From positions 62,001-126,000 of the forward strand of contig NZ_QXEV01000001.1 of the NCBI RefSeq assembly GCF_003550015.1: a DNA stretch of 64,000 nt. The letters are read 5' to 3'. The notes under the pieces were generated by a model that saw only the letters and a program-made list of their open reading frames with translations, was not told the origin of the DNA and did no database searches. This document shows, one piece after another, positions 44,152 through 54,106 of this stretch (position 1 is the stretch's first letter; each line of letters starts with the position of its first letter). The position numbers were made by a program, and so were the translations under genes. This stretch comes from Anaeroplasma bactoclasticum. Lineage in GTDB: Bacteria > Bacillota_I > Bacilli_A > Acholeplasmatales > Anaeroplasmataceae.

Positions 44152-45897
44152 ATGAAAAGAAGAGGCTTATTTTCAATCATATTTGATTATGCTGGTGCAA
44201 AGAAAAAGTATTATGTATTTAGTATTATTACTTCATTAATATCTGTTACAGCAGGAATATCACCATTTTATTTTATAGCTAGCATAATTAATAAATTAAT
44301 CGAAGGAAGAAATGAATTTAGTGCATATTCCTTAGATAGTATTTTACTTTTAGTATTGTTCTTTTTAAAAGGAGCATTCCATATTGTATCTACATCCTTA
44401 TCCCATATTGCTGCATATCAAACAATTAAGGGCGTAAGAAAAAGAGCAATTGATTCACTTGCTTTAGCATCACTAGGTGATGTTAAAAGCCATAATTCAG
44501 GCTCATTAAAGAATACACTATGTGAAAGAATTGATTCTACTGAAGTAGCACTTGCACATATCATTCCTGAATTTACAGGTAATATTATTGGATTTTTAGG
44601 GACATTTATATATTTAATGATTATAAGTTGGCAAATGGGATTAATTGCATTAATTCCATTTACTATAGGTATGGTTTCCTATTTGACTATGTCTATAGGT
44701 TATGAAAAATACTGGAATAATTGTATTAATAAAACAAAGGTATTAAATGATACCGCAGTGGAATATATTAATGGAATTGAAGTAATTAAGGCTTTTGGTA
44801 AAAGTGAATCGTCCTATAAGAAATTTAAAAAAGCTGCCAAGGAAGGTGCAGATTGCTTTGTGGAGTGGCAAAGAAAATGCAATATTGCATTTAGTATTGC
44901 GATGACTGTAGCTCCATATACACTTTTAGCTGTTTTACCTTTAGGTGGTATTTTATATTATCATGGAATGATTACTCTAGAGGTATTTGTCATTTCTATA
45001 CTTATGTCTGTTGGACTTATTTCACCACTTATTAATTCTATGGGCCATGTAGATGATTTACATAAGGCAAAAACAATTTTTTCTGAGATTGATGAAATAG
45101 TATCTATGGATCATCTAAATAGACCAAGTGTATCTAAAAATACACCTAAGGATTCTAGTATATCTTTAAAGGGTGTAAGCTTTGGATATGAAGATAAAGA
45201 AGTATTACATAATATTAATTTAGATATAAAAGCAAATTCACAAATTGCTTTAGTTGGACCATCTGGTGCTGGTAAATCTACTATTGCAAAATTAATTGCA
45301 TCTTTATGGGATCCTAATAAAGGAGATATTTATATTGGTGGAGTTAATATAAAGGATTTAACATTAGAAGACTATAATAAAATGGTTTCTTATGTTTCCC
45401 AAAATAATTACTTATTTAATGTATCTATTTTAGAAAACATTAAAATGGGTAATTTAAATGCAACGGATGAGGATGTAATAGCTGTATGTAAAAAATGTGG
45501 AATTCATGATTTTATTATGAATTTAGAAAATGGCTATAATACCATTGTTGGTGATAGTGGCTCTCACCTATCTGGTGGAGAGCGTCAAAGAATATCTATC
45601 GCAAGAGCGATGATGAAGGATTCTAAAATTGTTATTTTAGATGAGGCAACAGCCTATACAGATCCAGAAAACGAGGCAATTATTCAAAAATCATTATCTG
45701 CCTTAGCAGAAGATAAAACAGTAATTGTTATAGCTCATAGATTATCTACAATCATTCATAGCGATGACATCATTTTAGTAAATGATGGAATTATTGAAGC
45801 TCATGGTAAGCATGAGGAATTACTTGAAAAATCAGAATTATATAAGAATATGTGGTTAAGCCATATTGCAGGAAAGGATAGTGATTTAAATGCTTAA
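44152..45897 (+). CDS. Exporter-fold ABC transporter subunit 1 (IrtA/YbtP-like)
   Basis: 581 residues: six membrane helices then an ATPase domain with GPSGAGKSTIAKL, LSGGERQRISIARAM, IVILDEATAYTDPENE and IAHRLS, all intact. The EATAxxDPENE form after Walker B is typical of the IrtAB/YbtPQ-type pairs, which have exporter architecture but take up ferric siderophores. Overlaps subunit 2 by 8 bases, implying a heterodimer. Direction of transport is an inference from this motif and the iron-type operator. Confidence 0.85.
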   Translation: MKRRGLFSIIFDYAGAKKKYYVFSIITSLISVTAGISPFYFIASIINKLIEGRNEFSAYSLDSILLLVLFFLKGAFHIVSTSLSHIAAYQTIKGVRKRAIDSLALASLGDVKSHNSGSLKNTLCERIDSTEVALAHIIPEFTGNIIGFLGTFIYLMIISWQMGLIALIPFTIGMVSYLTMSIGYEKYWNNCINKTKVLNDTAVEYINGIEVIKAFGKSESSYKKFKKAAKEGADCFVEWQRKCNIAFSIAMTVAPYTLLAVLPLGGILYYHGMITLEVFVISILMSVGLISPLINSMGHVDDLHKAKTIFSEIDEIVSMDHLNRPSVSKNTPKDSSISLKGVSFGYEDKEVLHNINLDIKANSQIALVGPSGAGKSTIAKLIASLWDPNKGDIYIGGVNIKDLTLEDYNKMVSYVSQNNYLFNVSILENIKMGNLNATDEDVIAVCKKCGIHDFIMNLENGYNTIVGDSGSHLSGGERQRISIARAMMKDSKIVILDEATAYTDPENEAIIQKSLSALAEDKTVIVIAHRLSTIIHSDDIILVNDGIIEAHGKHEELLEKSELYKNMWLSHIAGKDSDLNA

Positions 45898-47620
45898 AAT
45901 GTTAAAGGTTTTCTTTGATTTTTGTCCTTCAAAAAGAAAGAAGCAATTCTATTTAGCAATTGTATTAACTGTTTTAATGGGTATCTGTGAAGCAGCAAAA
46001 TTACCTGCAATTTGGTATTTGTTTAAAAATGTATTTGAGGGTACATTTGATTTATATACTGTATTATTTGCATTTTTAATTATGCTAGTACCTGCAGTTA
46101 TTTCTATTGGATTAAAATATGCATCCTCCATGCTACAAGTAGATGGTGGATATTCTACTGCAGCAGAAAAGAGAATTGAAATTGCAGAGCATTTAAGATA
46201 TGTTCCAATGGGATATTTTAATAATAATTCCTTAGCTTATATTACCTCTGTAACAACAAATACTATGGAGCAGCTATCGGATATCGCAACAAGAGTAGTT
46301 ATGCTTGTTACTACAGGTTTAATTAATACATTAATTGTTGTTGCATCTCTTTTCTTCTTTGATTATAGAATAGGACTTGTTGCTTTAGCTGGTGTTATAG
46401 TTTATTTATTATTTAATGAATGGATTAAATATTTAGGAAAGAAATTTGCACCAGACAAGGAAAAGGCTGATGTTGCGATTATAGGTGCAACCCTAGATTA
46501 TGTTTTAGGTATTTCTGAAATTAAATCTTATAATTTATATGGTAAATATTCAAAAAGATTTAATGAAGCAAATGAGAGGGGAACAAAGCTTTATCAAACT
46601 GTTGAATTAAAGATGATTCCTGTACAAACTATTCAAACATATATAACAAGATTAATTGGTGTTTGTATGACAGCTGTTGCAATTTTATTATTCATTAATG
46701 GATATAATGATTTAGCAACAACAATGACGATTATTATCGCAAGCTTCATTATTTATTCAAGCTTAGATGCAATGGGAACATTTAGTGCATTATCTAAAAT
46801 AATTGAACGCTGTGTAGAAAAGGGTAATGAAATATTATCTATTGAAACAATGAATATTAAGGGTGAGGATTATAAAACAAAATCTTCGGATATTGAATTT
46901 AAGAATGTTTCATTCTCTTATGATAAAAAGAGTATTATTAATAATTTATCATTAAAAATTAAAGAAAATACTAAGGTAGCCTTTGTAGGACCATCTGGTT
47001 CTGGTAAAACAACTATTTGTCATTTAATGGCAAGATTTTGGGATGTTAATGAAGGAGAAGTATTGTTAGATAATAAGAATGTAAAGGATTATAATATAGA
47101 TTCATTAATGGAAAATTTCACATTCGTATTCCAAAATGTATATTTATTTAATGATACAATTATTAATAATTTAAGAATTGCAAAAGAGGCTGCAACAGAA
47201 GAAGAGATTAATAATGCTTTAAAGCTTGCTTGCTGTGATTTCGTTAATGATTTACCTGAAGGAATTAATACTGTAATTGGTGAGGGTGGTCAAACCCTAT
47301 CTGGTGGAGAGCTTCAAAGATTATCCATTGCAAGGGCAATCCTAAAGGATTCTAAGATTGTAATATTAGATGAGGCTACTGCCAATGTAGACCCAGAAAA
47401 TGAAGAAAAGCTAATGAAGGCAATTGATTCTTTAACAAAGAATAAAACAGTCATTATGATTGCTCATAGATTAAAAACAGTAAAAAACTGTGATAACATA
47501 TTTGTTATTGATGAAGGTAATATTGTTGAATCTGGTAAGCATGAGGATCTATTAAAGAATGATGGTATTTATAAGAGATTCATTTTAGATAGAAAAGAAG
47601 CAGTAGGCTGGAAATTATAA
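45890..47620 (+). CDS. Exporter-fold ABC transporter subunit 2 (IrtB/YbtQ-like)
   Basis: 576 residues. Six-helix domain and ATPase with GPSGSGKTTICHL, LSGGELQRLSIARAI, IVILDEATANVDPENE and IAHRLK; both catalytic Glu and switch His present, so both sites of the heterodimer look competent. Begins inside the end of subunit 1. A terminator follows. Alternative reading: multidrug exporter pair. Confidence 0.85.
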   Translation: MLKMLKVFFDFCPSKRKKQFYLAIVLTVLMGICEAAKLPAIWYLFKNVFEGTFDLYTVLFAFLIMLVPAVISIGLKYASSMLQVDGGYSTAAEKRIEIAEHLRYVPMGYFNNNSLAYITSVTTNTMEQLSDIATRVVMLVTTGLINTLIVVASLFFFDYRIGLVALAGVIVYLLFNEWIKYLGKKFAPDKEKADVAIIGATLDYVLGISEIKSYNLYGKYSKRFNEANERGTKLYQTVELKMIPVQTIQTYITRLIGVCMTAVAILLFINGYNDLATTMTIIIASFIIYSSLDAMGTFSALSKIIERCVEKGNEILSIETMNIKGEDYKTKSSDIEFKNVSFSYDKKSIINNLSLKIKENTKVAFVGPSGSGKTTICHLMARFWDVNEGEVLLDNKNVKDYNIDSLMENFTFVFQNVYLFNDTIINNLRIAKEAATEEEINNALKLACCDFVNDLPEGINTVIGEGGQTLSGGELQRLSIARAILKDSKIVILDEATANVDPENEEKLMKAIDSLTKNKTVIMIAHRLKTVKNCDNIFVIDEGNIVESGKHEDLLKNDGIYKRFILDRKEAVGWKL

Positions 47621-47629
47621 AAGAGCAGT

Positions 47630-47656
47630 AAAAGACCAAAATGATTTGGTCTTTTT
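47630..47656 (+). terminator. Intrinsic terminator after the ABC pair
   Basis: AAAAGACCAAA-atga-TTTGGTCTTTT hairpin with a T-rich end. Confidence 0.9.
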
Positions 47657-47695
47657 GCTTTTTGAAAGTGTTTTTATAATGAATTAATTTAAATT

Positions 47696-47713
47696 AGTTA
47701 GTTGACACTAACT
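47696..47713. promoter_or_regulatory. Iron-box-like operator B1 over the -35
   Basis: AGTTAGT-tgac-ACTAACT, perfect arms; the TTGACA -35 forms its centre. Confidence 0.8.
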
Positions 47714-47730
47714 TTCAATAATGATAATAT
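47702..47730 (+). promoter_or_regulatory. Promoter of the DUF3793-flavodoxin-ABC operon
   Basis: TTGACA (47702-47707), 17 bp, TAATAT (47725-47730). Confidence 0.8.
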
Positions 47731-47737
47731 ATAGTAA

Positions 47738-47755
47738 GGTTAGTTATAACTAACC
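47738..47755. promoter_or_regulatory. Iron-box-like operator B2 at the start point
   Basis: GGTTAGTTATAACTAACC, an 18-bp perfect palindrome just after the -10. Length and shape resemble DtxR/IdeR-family boxes. Confidence 0.8.
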
Positions 47756-47769
47756 AAAGGAGGCTTATC

Positions 47770-48303
47770 ATGAGTACCTTATTACAGAAAATACTTGCAA
47801 TACATTCTTCACCAGCTATATGTGGTATTAAGGCTTCAAACCTAATCAATTTAAAGATTACGGATGAGCTATATGAAGAAATAGAAGAGCTTAATAAGAA
47901 GTATCCTAACCTTTGTTTTTATGTTCTTAAAAACGATGGTAAAAATGCACTAATCCTTGTTTATAGAAAAAAAGTATTAGAAAGATATTTATTTAAAGAG
48001 GAAAATAGAGCCTTTTTAAATAGCATTGGATATGAAACAGAAAGTGTAGAATTAATGCTTCTATCCTTAAGAGAAAGAATGGAAGAGGATTCCTTCCCAC
48101 ATGAAATCGGAGTATTTTTAGGGTATGATTTATCCGATATTAAATCATTTATAGAGGGAAAAGAATGCTTATATGTAGGATATTGGAAGGTATATTCTAA
48201 TGTAGAAGAAAAGATGGAAATCTTTGATAAATATACTAGATGCAAGAATGCTGTAATGAGAATGATTGATAAAGGCTATCCTATTGAAAATTATATGAGA
48301 TAA
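47770..48303 (+). CDS. DUF3793 family protein
   Basis: 177 residues. The tail FPHEIGVFLGYDLSDIKSFI, then YVGYWKVYSN and FDKYTRCKNAV, is the recognisable DUF3793 pattern. The family often neighbours flavodoxin and Feo genes; its biochemical role is unknown, possibly in iron or redox metabolism. RBS AAAGGAGG. First gene of an operon with flavodoxin 11 bases downstream, behind two iron-box-like operators. Confidence 0.85.
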   Translation: MSTLLQKILAIHSSPAICGIKASNLINLKITDELYEEIEELNKKYPNLCFYVLKNDGKNALILVYRKKVLERYLFKEENRAFLNSIGYETESVELMLLSLRERMEEDSFPHEIGVFLGYDLSDIKSFIEGKECLYVGYWKVYSNVEEKMEIFDKYTRCKNAVMRMIDKGYPIENYMR

Positions 48304-48314
48304 AGGAGAATTAT

Positions 48315-48710
48315 ATGAAAAAAATTATTGTTTATTGGACAGGCACAGGAAACACAGAGGAGATTGCAAATAAAATTGCAGGCGATTTAGGATGCGATGC
48401 ATTTAAGGTGAATGAGGTAACTGTAGATGCAACACTAGAAAATGATTTAATCATTTTAGGTTGCCCTGCAATGGGAGCTGAAGTATTAGAGGAAGAAGAA
48501 TTCCAACCATTCTATGATGAGCTAAAGGCTAAAATTGGTAATCAAAAGGTTGCCTTATTTGGTTCGTATGGCTGGGGTGATGGTGAATGGATGAGAAACT
48601 GGGAGGCTGAAGTTGGAACTAACCTAGTAACTAAGGGCTTAATTGTAAATGGTGGAGCATCAGAAATTGATGATCTAGCTTATGGTGAGTTTATTAGCGC
48701 ATTAAAGTAG
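48315..48710 (+). CDS. Short-chain flavodoxin
   Basis: 131 residues. FMN-phosphate loop YWTGTGNTEEIANKI at the N-terminus, LGCPAMGAEVLEE in the second FMN loop and FGSYGWGDGEWMRNW in the third. Length fits clostridial-type short flavodoxins. It carries electrons in place of ferredoxin under iron limitation, which fits its operators. Confidence 0.95.
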   Translation: MKKIIVYWTGTGNTEEIANKIAGDLGCDAFKVNEVTVDATLENDLIILGCPAMGAEVLEEEEFQPFYDELKAKIGNQKVALFGSYGWGDGEWMRNWEAEVGTNLVTKGLIVNGGASEIDDLAYGEFISALK

Positions 48711-48735
48711 TAATAAATAAAGGGGGGAATGGATT

Positions 48736-49434
48736 ATGTTTATATCTATTGATAATATTGAAAAGTCATATGGCGAAGGCGAAAATAGATTTCAAGTATT
48801 AAAGGGCGTTTCATTTCAAGTAGAAAAGGGTGAAATGGCTGTATTACTTGGGCCATCAGGCTCTGGTAAATCTACACTATTAAATATCATTGGTGGTATA
48901 GATACATTAGATAATGGCCGTGTAGGTATAGATAATGAATATATAGAAAATATGTCTGAAAAGGATAGAATAGCTTATCGAAGAAAAAACTTAGGTTATG
49001 TTTTTCAAAACTATAATTTAATTCCTAATTTAACAGTAAGGGAAAATATAGAGGTTGGGGCATATTTATCTAAAAATCATTTAGATTTAGAAGAATTGTT
49101 ATCGGTTTTAGGACTTAAGAAGCATGAAAATAAAATCCCATCCCAATTATCTGGTGGACAGCAGCAGCGTACATCTATTGGCCGTGCAATTATAAAAAAC
49201 CCTAATTTATTACTTTGTGATGAGCCAACAGGTGCATTAGATAGTGATACATCCAAACAGATCCTTGAGCTTATTGAAAAGGTTAAAGAAAAATATAATA
49301 CATCCATTATTATGGTAACTCATAATGAAAACATTGCTAAAATGGCAGATACTATTATTAGGCTAAAGGATGGAGAAGTAAAATCTATCAATAAAAATGT
49401 CAATAAAGTAAAGGCAAGTGATTTAGAATTATGA
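48736..49434 (+). CDS. ABC transporter ATP-binding protein (MacB/LolD type)
   Basis: 232 residues. Walker A GPSGSGKSTLLNIIGG, LSGGQQQRTSIGRAI, Walker B LLLCDEPTGALDSDTS and the switch His in VTHNENIA. RKNLGYVFQNYNLIPNLTV is typical of the MacB/LolD/BceA group. RBS AAAGGGGGG. Overlaps the permease by 4 bases; continues the DUF3793-flavodoxin operon. Confidence 0.95.
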   Translation: MFISIDNIEKSYGEGENRFQVLKGVSFQVEKGEMAVLLGPSGSGKSTLLNIIGGIDTLDNGRVGIDNEYIENMSEKDRIAYRRKNLGYVFQNYNLIPNLTVRENIEVGAYLSKNHLDLEELLSVLGLKKHENKIPSQLSGGQQQRTSIGRAIIKNPNLLLCDEPTGALDSDTSKQILELIEKVKEKYNTSIIMVTHNENIAKMADTIIRLKDGEVKSINKNVNKVKASDLEL

Positions 49435-51686
49435 AAAACCCTTTATTTAAAAGACTACCTAGAGAATTTAAAAAAGATATTATTAAATATATTGTTATGT
49501 TTTTATTCTTAACATTACCAATCGCATTATGTAGTGGATACATGATTGGTAATGATTCCATGATAAAAACATATTATGAAGGAATCGAATATTATAATTT
49601 AGAGGATGGTCATTTCATTACAGAAAATGAATTAGATTTGAATTTAATAACTTCTATAGAAAAAGAAAATGAAATTACCATTCATAAGATATACTATAAG
49701 GATTTATTAACGAATTTAGAGCATACCATTCGACTATATAAAATAGAAGATAGAGAAAATATTAATAAATGGTGTGTTCATAAAGGAAATCTTCCCACTT
49801 TAGATAACGAAATTGCATTAGATAGATTATATTGTGAGAATAATAAGATTAATATTGGTGATAATATTAATATTTCAAATAAAGATTATAAGGTTACAGC
49901 ATATATATCTTTATTTGATTATTCATCATTATTTAAAAACAATACAGATTCTATGTTTGATGCGAATAAGTTCTCTATTTCCTTAGTAAACGAGGCTGCA
50001 TTTAATAATATATCTAATGATAATTTAGTTTATGAATATGCTTACTTATATCCAAATAGATTAAATGATAAGGAAGCACATGATAAAACAATAGAATTAA
50101 GTAAAAATATATATACTAAGCTTTTATTAAATGGAAATAAGCTAGATAGCTTACTTGCAAAGGAAGATAATCATGCAATAACCTTTACAATAGATGATTT
50201 AGAAGGCGATTTAACAATGATGTTAATATTTGGAGCTATTATTGTAATAGGCTTAGCCTTTGTCTTTGCCTTATCGATTAAAAGTCAAATTGAAGCAGAA
50301 GCTAAATCCATAGGCACCTTAAAAGCCATGGGATATAAGAATGGAGAACTATTGGTTCAATATTTGATACTTCCAACATTTGTAACACTACTTGCAGGAG
50401 TATTTGGTAATATATTAGCTTATACAGGCTTAAAGAATTATATAGTATCCTTATATTACCATTCATATTCCTTGCCATTATATACAACATTTTATAATCC
50501 TAAAGCATTAATTTATACAACAATTTTACCAATTCTAATGGTACTATTAATTAACTTTTTAGTTATATTAAAGGTATTATTAATACCAAGCCTTAATTTA
50601 CTTAGAAATCAATTAATTGTTAAAAAGAACAAAAGAATAGTGAAATTAAATCATAGAATTAGATTTATACCTAAATTTCAAATAAGAGTAGTATTACAAA
50701 ATAAGGGTACATATCTTGCACTATTCTTTGGTACATTATTAGCTTCTATTATTTTATTATTTGGACTTATGATGGATCCTTTACTAGAACATTATAAGGG
50801 TGAGGTTATAGAGTCCCAAATAGCTCCATATCAAACGATATTAAAGGTGGATATAGATAATTTAGATGGTGAAAAGCTATATGTAAAAACAATTGATTAT
50901 GCAAATGATCAAATTATGATCTTTGGTTTAGAAAAATATGGAAATAATTCTAAGTATTTAAATAGCTTAAATATTAGTAATAACAAAGTAGTTATTTCTA
51001 AAGATTTAAAATCAAAATATGGCTTTAAAAATGGTAGTGCTATCGAATTAGAAGAAAAGTATACAGATAATAAATATAGCTTAACAGTAGAAGGAGTATA
51101 CGATACTACAGGTACTTTAGTTATATTTATGGATTCAGCATATTTTAAAGAAACATTTAATGATTATGCTGTATCTTATTTTTCTGATAATAAGCTAGAT
51201 ATTAGTGATGAATTTATATATAAGGTTATTTCTTTAGATGATTTAATTGTTGTATCGAATCAGCTTGCTGATTCTATGGGAAGGGTATTTATATTATTTA
51301 CAGTAATATCTATTATATTATTTGCCCTATTAATATTTTTGCTTGCAAAAATAGTTATTGAAAAGAATCAAAATCAAATATCCATGCTAAAGATAATAGG
51401 ATATAAAACATTTGATATCAATAAAATATATAATGTATCTACAGGAATTGTTACTATGATATCCCTAATAATATCTACATTTATTGCGCAATTCTTTATA
51501 AAGATCGCTTGGGATATTGTTTTAAAAACTAAAATGAGTGGATGGTTAGATTTTTATATTGCTCCATATTTATACCCAATCATCTTTGGATTAGGTGTAG
51601 GCTCATTTTTGATCGTATATTTAATTGAATCTAAAAAGATATCTAAAATTAATTTAGCATTAGCACTAAAAGATAGTGCATTATAA
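49431..51686 (+). CDS. FtsX-like ABC permease
   Basis: 751 residues. One N-terminal helix, a large extracytoplasmic domain (~35-255), three helices around 260-370 that include the FtsX-like SIGTLKAMGYKNGELLVQYL, a second outer domain (~440-600) and three more helices with the repeat motif ISMLKIIGYKTFDINKIY. This duplicated FtsX layout is that of permeases handling lipids, peptides or antibiotics. Substrate unknown. Works with the preceding ATPase. Confidence 0.9.
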   Translation: MKNPLFKRLPREFKKDIIKYIVMFLFLTLPIALCSGYMIGNDSMIKTYYEGIEYYNLEDGHFITENELDLNLITSIEKENEITIHKIYYKDLLTNLEHTIRLYKIEDRENINKWCVHKGNLPTLDNEIALDRLYCENNKINIGDNINISNKDYKVTAYISLFDYSSLFKNNTDSMFDANKFSISLVNEAAFNNISNDNLVYEYAYLYPNRLNDKEAHDKTIELSKNIYTKLLLNGNKLDSLLAKEDNHAITFTIDDLEGDLTMMLIFGAIIVIGLAFVFALSIKSQIEAEAKSIGTLKAMGYKNGELLVQYLILPTFVTLLAGVFGNILAYTGLKNYIVSLYYHSYSLPLYTTFYNPKALIYTTILPILMVLLINFLVILKVLLIPSLNLLRNQLIVKKNKRIVKLNHRIRFIPKFQIRVVLQNKGTYLALFFGTLLASIILLFGLMMDPLLEHYKGEVIESQIAPYQTILKVDIDNLDGEKLYVKTIDYANDQIMIFGLEKYGNNSKYLNSLNISNNKVVISKDLKSKYGFKNGSAIELEEKYTDNKYSLTVEGVYDTTGTLVIFMDSAYFKETFNDYAVSYFSDNKLDISDEFIYKVISLDDLIVVSNQLADSMGRVFILFTVISIILFALLIFLLAKIVIEKNQNQISMLKIIGYKTFDINKIYNVSTGIVTMISLIISTFIAQFFIKIAWDIVLKTKMSGWLDFYIAPYLYPIIFGLGVGSFLIVYLIESKKISKINLALALKDSAL

Positions 51687-51692
51687 AAGAAG

Positions 51693-51720
51693 AAAGCAGG
51701 AGAAGAAGCCTCCTGCTTTT
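51693..51720. terminator. Bidirectional terminator between convergent genes
   Basis: AAAGCAGGA (51693-51701) with TCCTGCTTT (51711-51719); T/A runs on both sides. Confidence 0.85.
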
Positions 51721-52279
51721 ATTCGTTTAATTCTGATATTTTTTTAATACTTAAATCTAGTATTTCTTTTTCTTTGCTTGGATCTATATCTAATTCTTCA
51801 ACTGTAAAATTAATAGTTTCTTTAATTCCAAAGAAATTACCAATAGCCTTTACATATTCAAAACCTAAATTAGCTCCATATATTTTTCCACCGCTTGTGG
51901 AAATATATATGATTTTTTTGGCTTTTGCTAGTCCTTTTACAGAATCCTTATCATATTTAAAGGTTAATCCAGAAATGCTTATATTTTCAAAATATACCTT
52001 TAATATAGAGGGGAATGATAAATCCCAATAAGGAGAAGCTATGATAATTTCATCATATGATGCAAATTCTTTAGCTAAATCAAAAATTGGATCACTATAA
52101 TCATTTTTATTAATTAGATTATCTCTATATTTTAAATCTTTTTCTGTTAATGGCTTAATATTTAAATCATATAGCTTAACTATTTTTATTTCGCCTTTAA
52201 GTGTATTTAAATAGCCTTGGCATAGCTTTCTTGTTCTTGAATTTAATCTTGCGCAAGCATCGATAACTAAATATTTCAT
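51719..52279 (-). CDS. Flavodoxin-fold NAD(P)H oxidoreductase
   Basis: 186 residues. Starts KYLVIDACARLNSRTRKLC with the flavodoxin-2 type FMN loop, then YDEIIIASPYWDLSFPSILKVYFE and IYISTSGGKI, as in azoreductase/NQO-like FMN enzymes. Very strong RBS (GGGAGGTGAT on the minus strand). Divergent from the GGDEF gene. Quinone or azo reduction is the family activity; physiological substrate unknown. Confidence 0.88.
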   Translation of the reverse strand: MKYLVIDACARLNSRTRKLCQGYLNTLKGEIKIVKLYDLNIKPLTEKDLKYRDNLINKNDYSDPIFDLAKEFASYDEIIIASPYWDLSFPSILKVYFENISISGLTFKYDKDSVKGLAKAKKIIYISTSGGKIYGANLGFEYVKAIGNFFGIKETINFTVEELDIDPSKEKEILDLSIKKISELNE

Positions 52280-52433
52280 AACATCACCTCCCGTCTATTA
52301 TAACAACAAAATAAAATAGAGTCAAAAAGAGTTCCTTTTATAAAAAAGTGAATAAAACAATTGATTATGTATATGTCTTTTATGATATAATAGTACTATA
52401 ATAATGTAGTTATTAAAATTGGAGTTGGTGTAT

Positions 52434-53534
52434 ATGGATGTATTCGGCTACATTTTGAATAATTATACAGTCTTCTTTGAATTAATTGGTTTATTGATTG
52501 TTTTATTTATTAGTGCACATATTCCTGTATTGATGAAAAAATATACAAGAATAGTAGCATTATTATTGTTTTTAGCCACTCTTGTTTCTTTTGTAGAAGC
52601 ATGGCTACAAACATTTGAAACCTTGAATTTATGGAGATTCTTTTTAACTGCAACAAAATATACATTATATCCAATTATTATTATTTTTGTAATTTTAGTA
52701 TTATCTACAATACATGATTTTATAAAGCTAAAATGGAAACTTATTTGTTTAATTCCACTTGCTATATGTATACCTTTATACTATACATCTCAGTGGACAC
52801 ATTTAATTGTATATTATACACAGGAAAACCATTATTTGGGTGGTCCATTAAATTATTTACCTTATATTATATTCGCATTATACTTTGTATTATTCTTTTT
52901 ATTTAATATTGCATTCTTAAAAAGATTTACTGCTAGAAATAGAATTATGTATTTATATATAGCACTAGGTGCTATGCTAGGTGTAATATTACATATGATT
53001 CGTGGAGAAACAGATGATTTTACTCCAATATTTACATCAGCATTATCTTTCTATTTCTTATTCTTATATATTCATTTAGCTTGTGTAGATCCATTAACAA
53101 AAGTAATGAACCGCCAAAGCTTATATCAGGATATAGAAACATATCCACAATCCATTGATGCGATTGTATCTATTGATATGAATGAATTAAAATATTTAAA
53201 TGATACCTATGGTCATGCCAAGGGTGATGAAGCATTAAGTACAGTTTCAGATGTATTTATTAAGAATTCTCACAGTAATAGAATTTATCGTGTTGGTGGA
53301 GATGAATTCATTATTCTATATAGGAATATTAAAGAAGAAGATATAAAGAAATATATTGAGGAAATGATAGAAGGCTTATCAAATACAGAATATTCCTGTG
53401 CATTTGGTTATTCTATGAGACTTGAATCTATAGATGAAACAATTAAATGTGCAGATGAAATGATGTATGAAAATAAGAAGAGGATGAAAGAAGAAGCCAT
53501 AGAGAATGGTACTACATTACATATTAGAGACTAG
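52434..53534 (+). CDS. Membrane-bound GGDEF diguanylate cyclase
   Basis: 366 residues. ATG 52434 chosen over TTG 52419 (GGAG at 9-base spacing). Seven or so helices (residues ~8-220) form a membrane sensor; then DPLTKVMNRQSLYQDI, SIDMNELKYLNDTYGHAKGDEAL and the active-site RVGGDEFIILYR. The signature is intact, so c-di-GMP synthesis is expected; the RxxD inhibitory site is not visible before GGDEF (HSNRIYRV). An extended -10 (TGATATAAT, 52383-52391) precedes it. Confidence 0.92.
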   Translation: MDVFGYILNNYTVFFELIGLLIVLFISAHIPVLMKKYTRIVALLLFLATLVSFVEAWLQTFETLNLWRFFLTATKYTLYPIIIIFVILVLSTIHDFIKLKWKLICLIPLAICIPLYYTSQWTHLIVYYTQENHYLGGPLNYLPYIIFALYFVLFFLFNIAFLKRFTARNRIMYLYIALGAMLGVILHMIRGETDDFTPIFTSALSFYFLFLYIHLACVDPLTKVMNRQSLYQDIETYPQSIDAIVSIDMNELKYLNDTYGHAKGDEALSTVSDVFIKNSHSNRIYRVGGDEFIILYRNIKEEDIKKYIEEMIEGLSNTEYSCAFGYSMRLESIDETIKCADEMMYENKKRMKEEAIENGTTLHIRD

Positions 53535-53559
53535 CAGGACATTTGTCCTGCTATTTTTG
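53532..53559 (+). terminator. Terminator after the GGDEF gene
   Basis: TAGCAGGAC-attt-GTCCTGCTA then TTTTT, beginning in the stop codon. Confidence 0.88.
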
Positions 53560-53567
53560 GAGGATTT

Positions 53568-54074
53568 ATGTTAATTGAAACAAGTAGATTAATAATTACA
53601 AAACTAAATATAGATATGGCAAAGGATATACATTTAAATTCTTTAGATCAAGATAATAGAAGATTTGTTCCTGATGAGGTTTTTGAAACTATAGAGGATG
53701 CAAAAGATGCAATAGATTATTTAATTGGTCAATATGATAATGGTGGACCATATGTATATCCTATATTAAAAAAAGATACGAAAGAGAATATTGGTTATGT
53801 TCAAATGATTCCTTTAGATAATGAATGGGAGATAGGATATCATATAGGAATGAAATATACAAAGAATGGTTATGCAAAAGAAGCAGTAACTGCCTTCTTG
53901 CCTATAATCACTAAAAAATTAGGTGTAAAAGAAGTAATTGGTATTTGCTTAAGTGAAAATATAGCTTCTAAGCATGTATTAAATAAATGTGGATTTGTTA
54001 AAGTTTTTGAAGGCCTTGGAGATTATCAAGGAGAAAAAAGAGAAATCTTTAAAAGTGTATGGATAAATAAATAA
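53568..54074 (+). CDS. GNAT acetyltransferase, RimJ/RimL type
   Basis: 168 residues. Begins LIETSRLIITKLN; WEIGYHIGMKYTKNGYAKEAV is the acetyl-CoA-binding segment and CLSENIASKHVLNKCGFVKV the C-terminal signature. Acetylates an N-terminal or small-molecule amine; target unknown. RBS GGAGGA directly after the upstream terminator. Confidence 0.92.
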   Translation: MLIETSRLIITKLNIDMAKDIHLNSLDQDNRRFVPDEVFETIEDAKDAIDYLIGQYDNGGPYVYPILKKDTKENIGYVQMIPLDNEWEIGYHIGMKYTKNGYAKEAVTAFLPIITKKLGVKEVIGICLSENIASKHVLNKCGFVKVFEGLGDYQGEKREIFKSVWINK

Positions 54075-54076
54075 GA

Positions 54077-54101
54077 AAAGGGACATCGGCGATGTCCCTT
54101 T
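54077..54101. terminator. Bidirectional terminator between the GNAT and feo operon
   Basis: AAAGGGACATC-ggc-GATGTCCCTTT, GC-rich symmetrical stem between convergent genes. Confidence 0.85.
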
Positions 54102-54106
54102 AGTGT

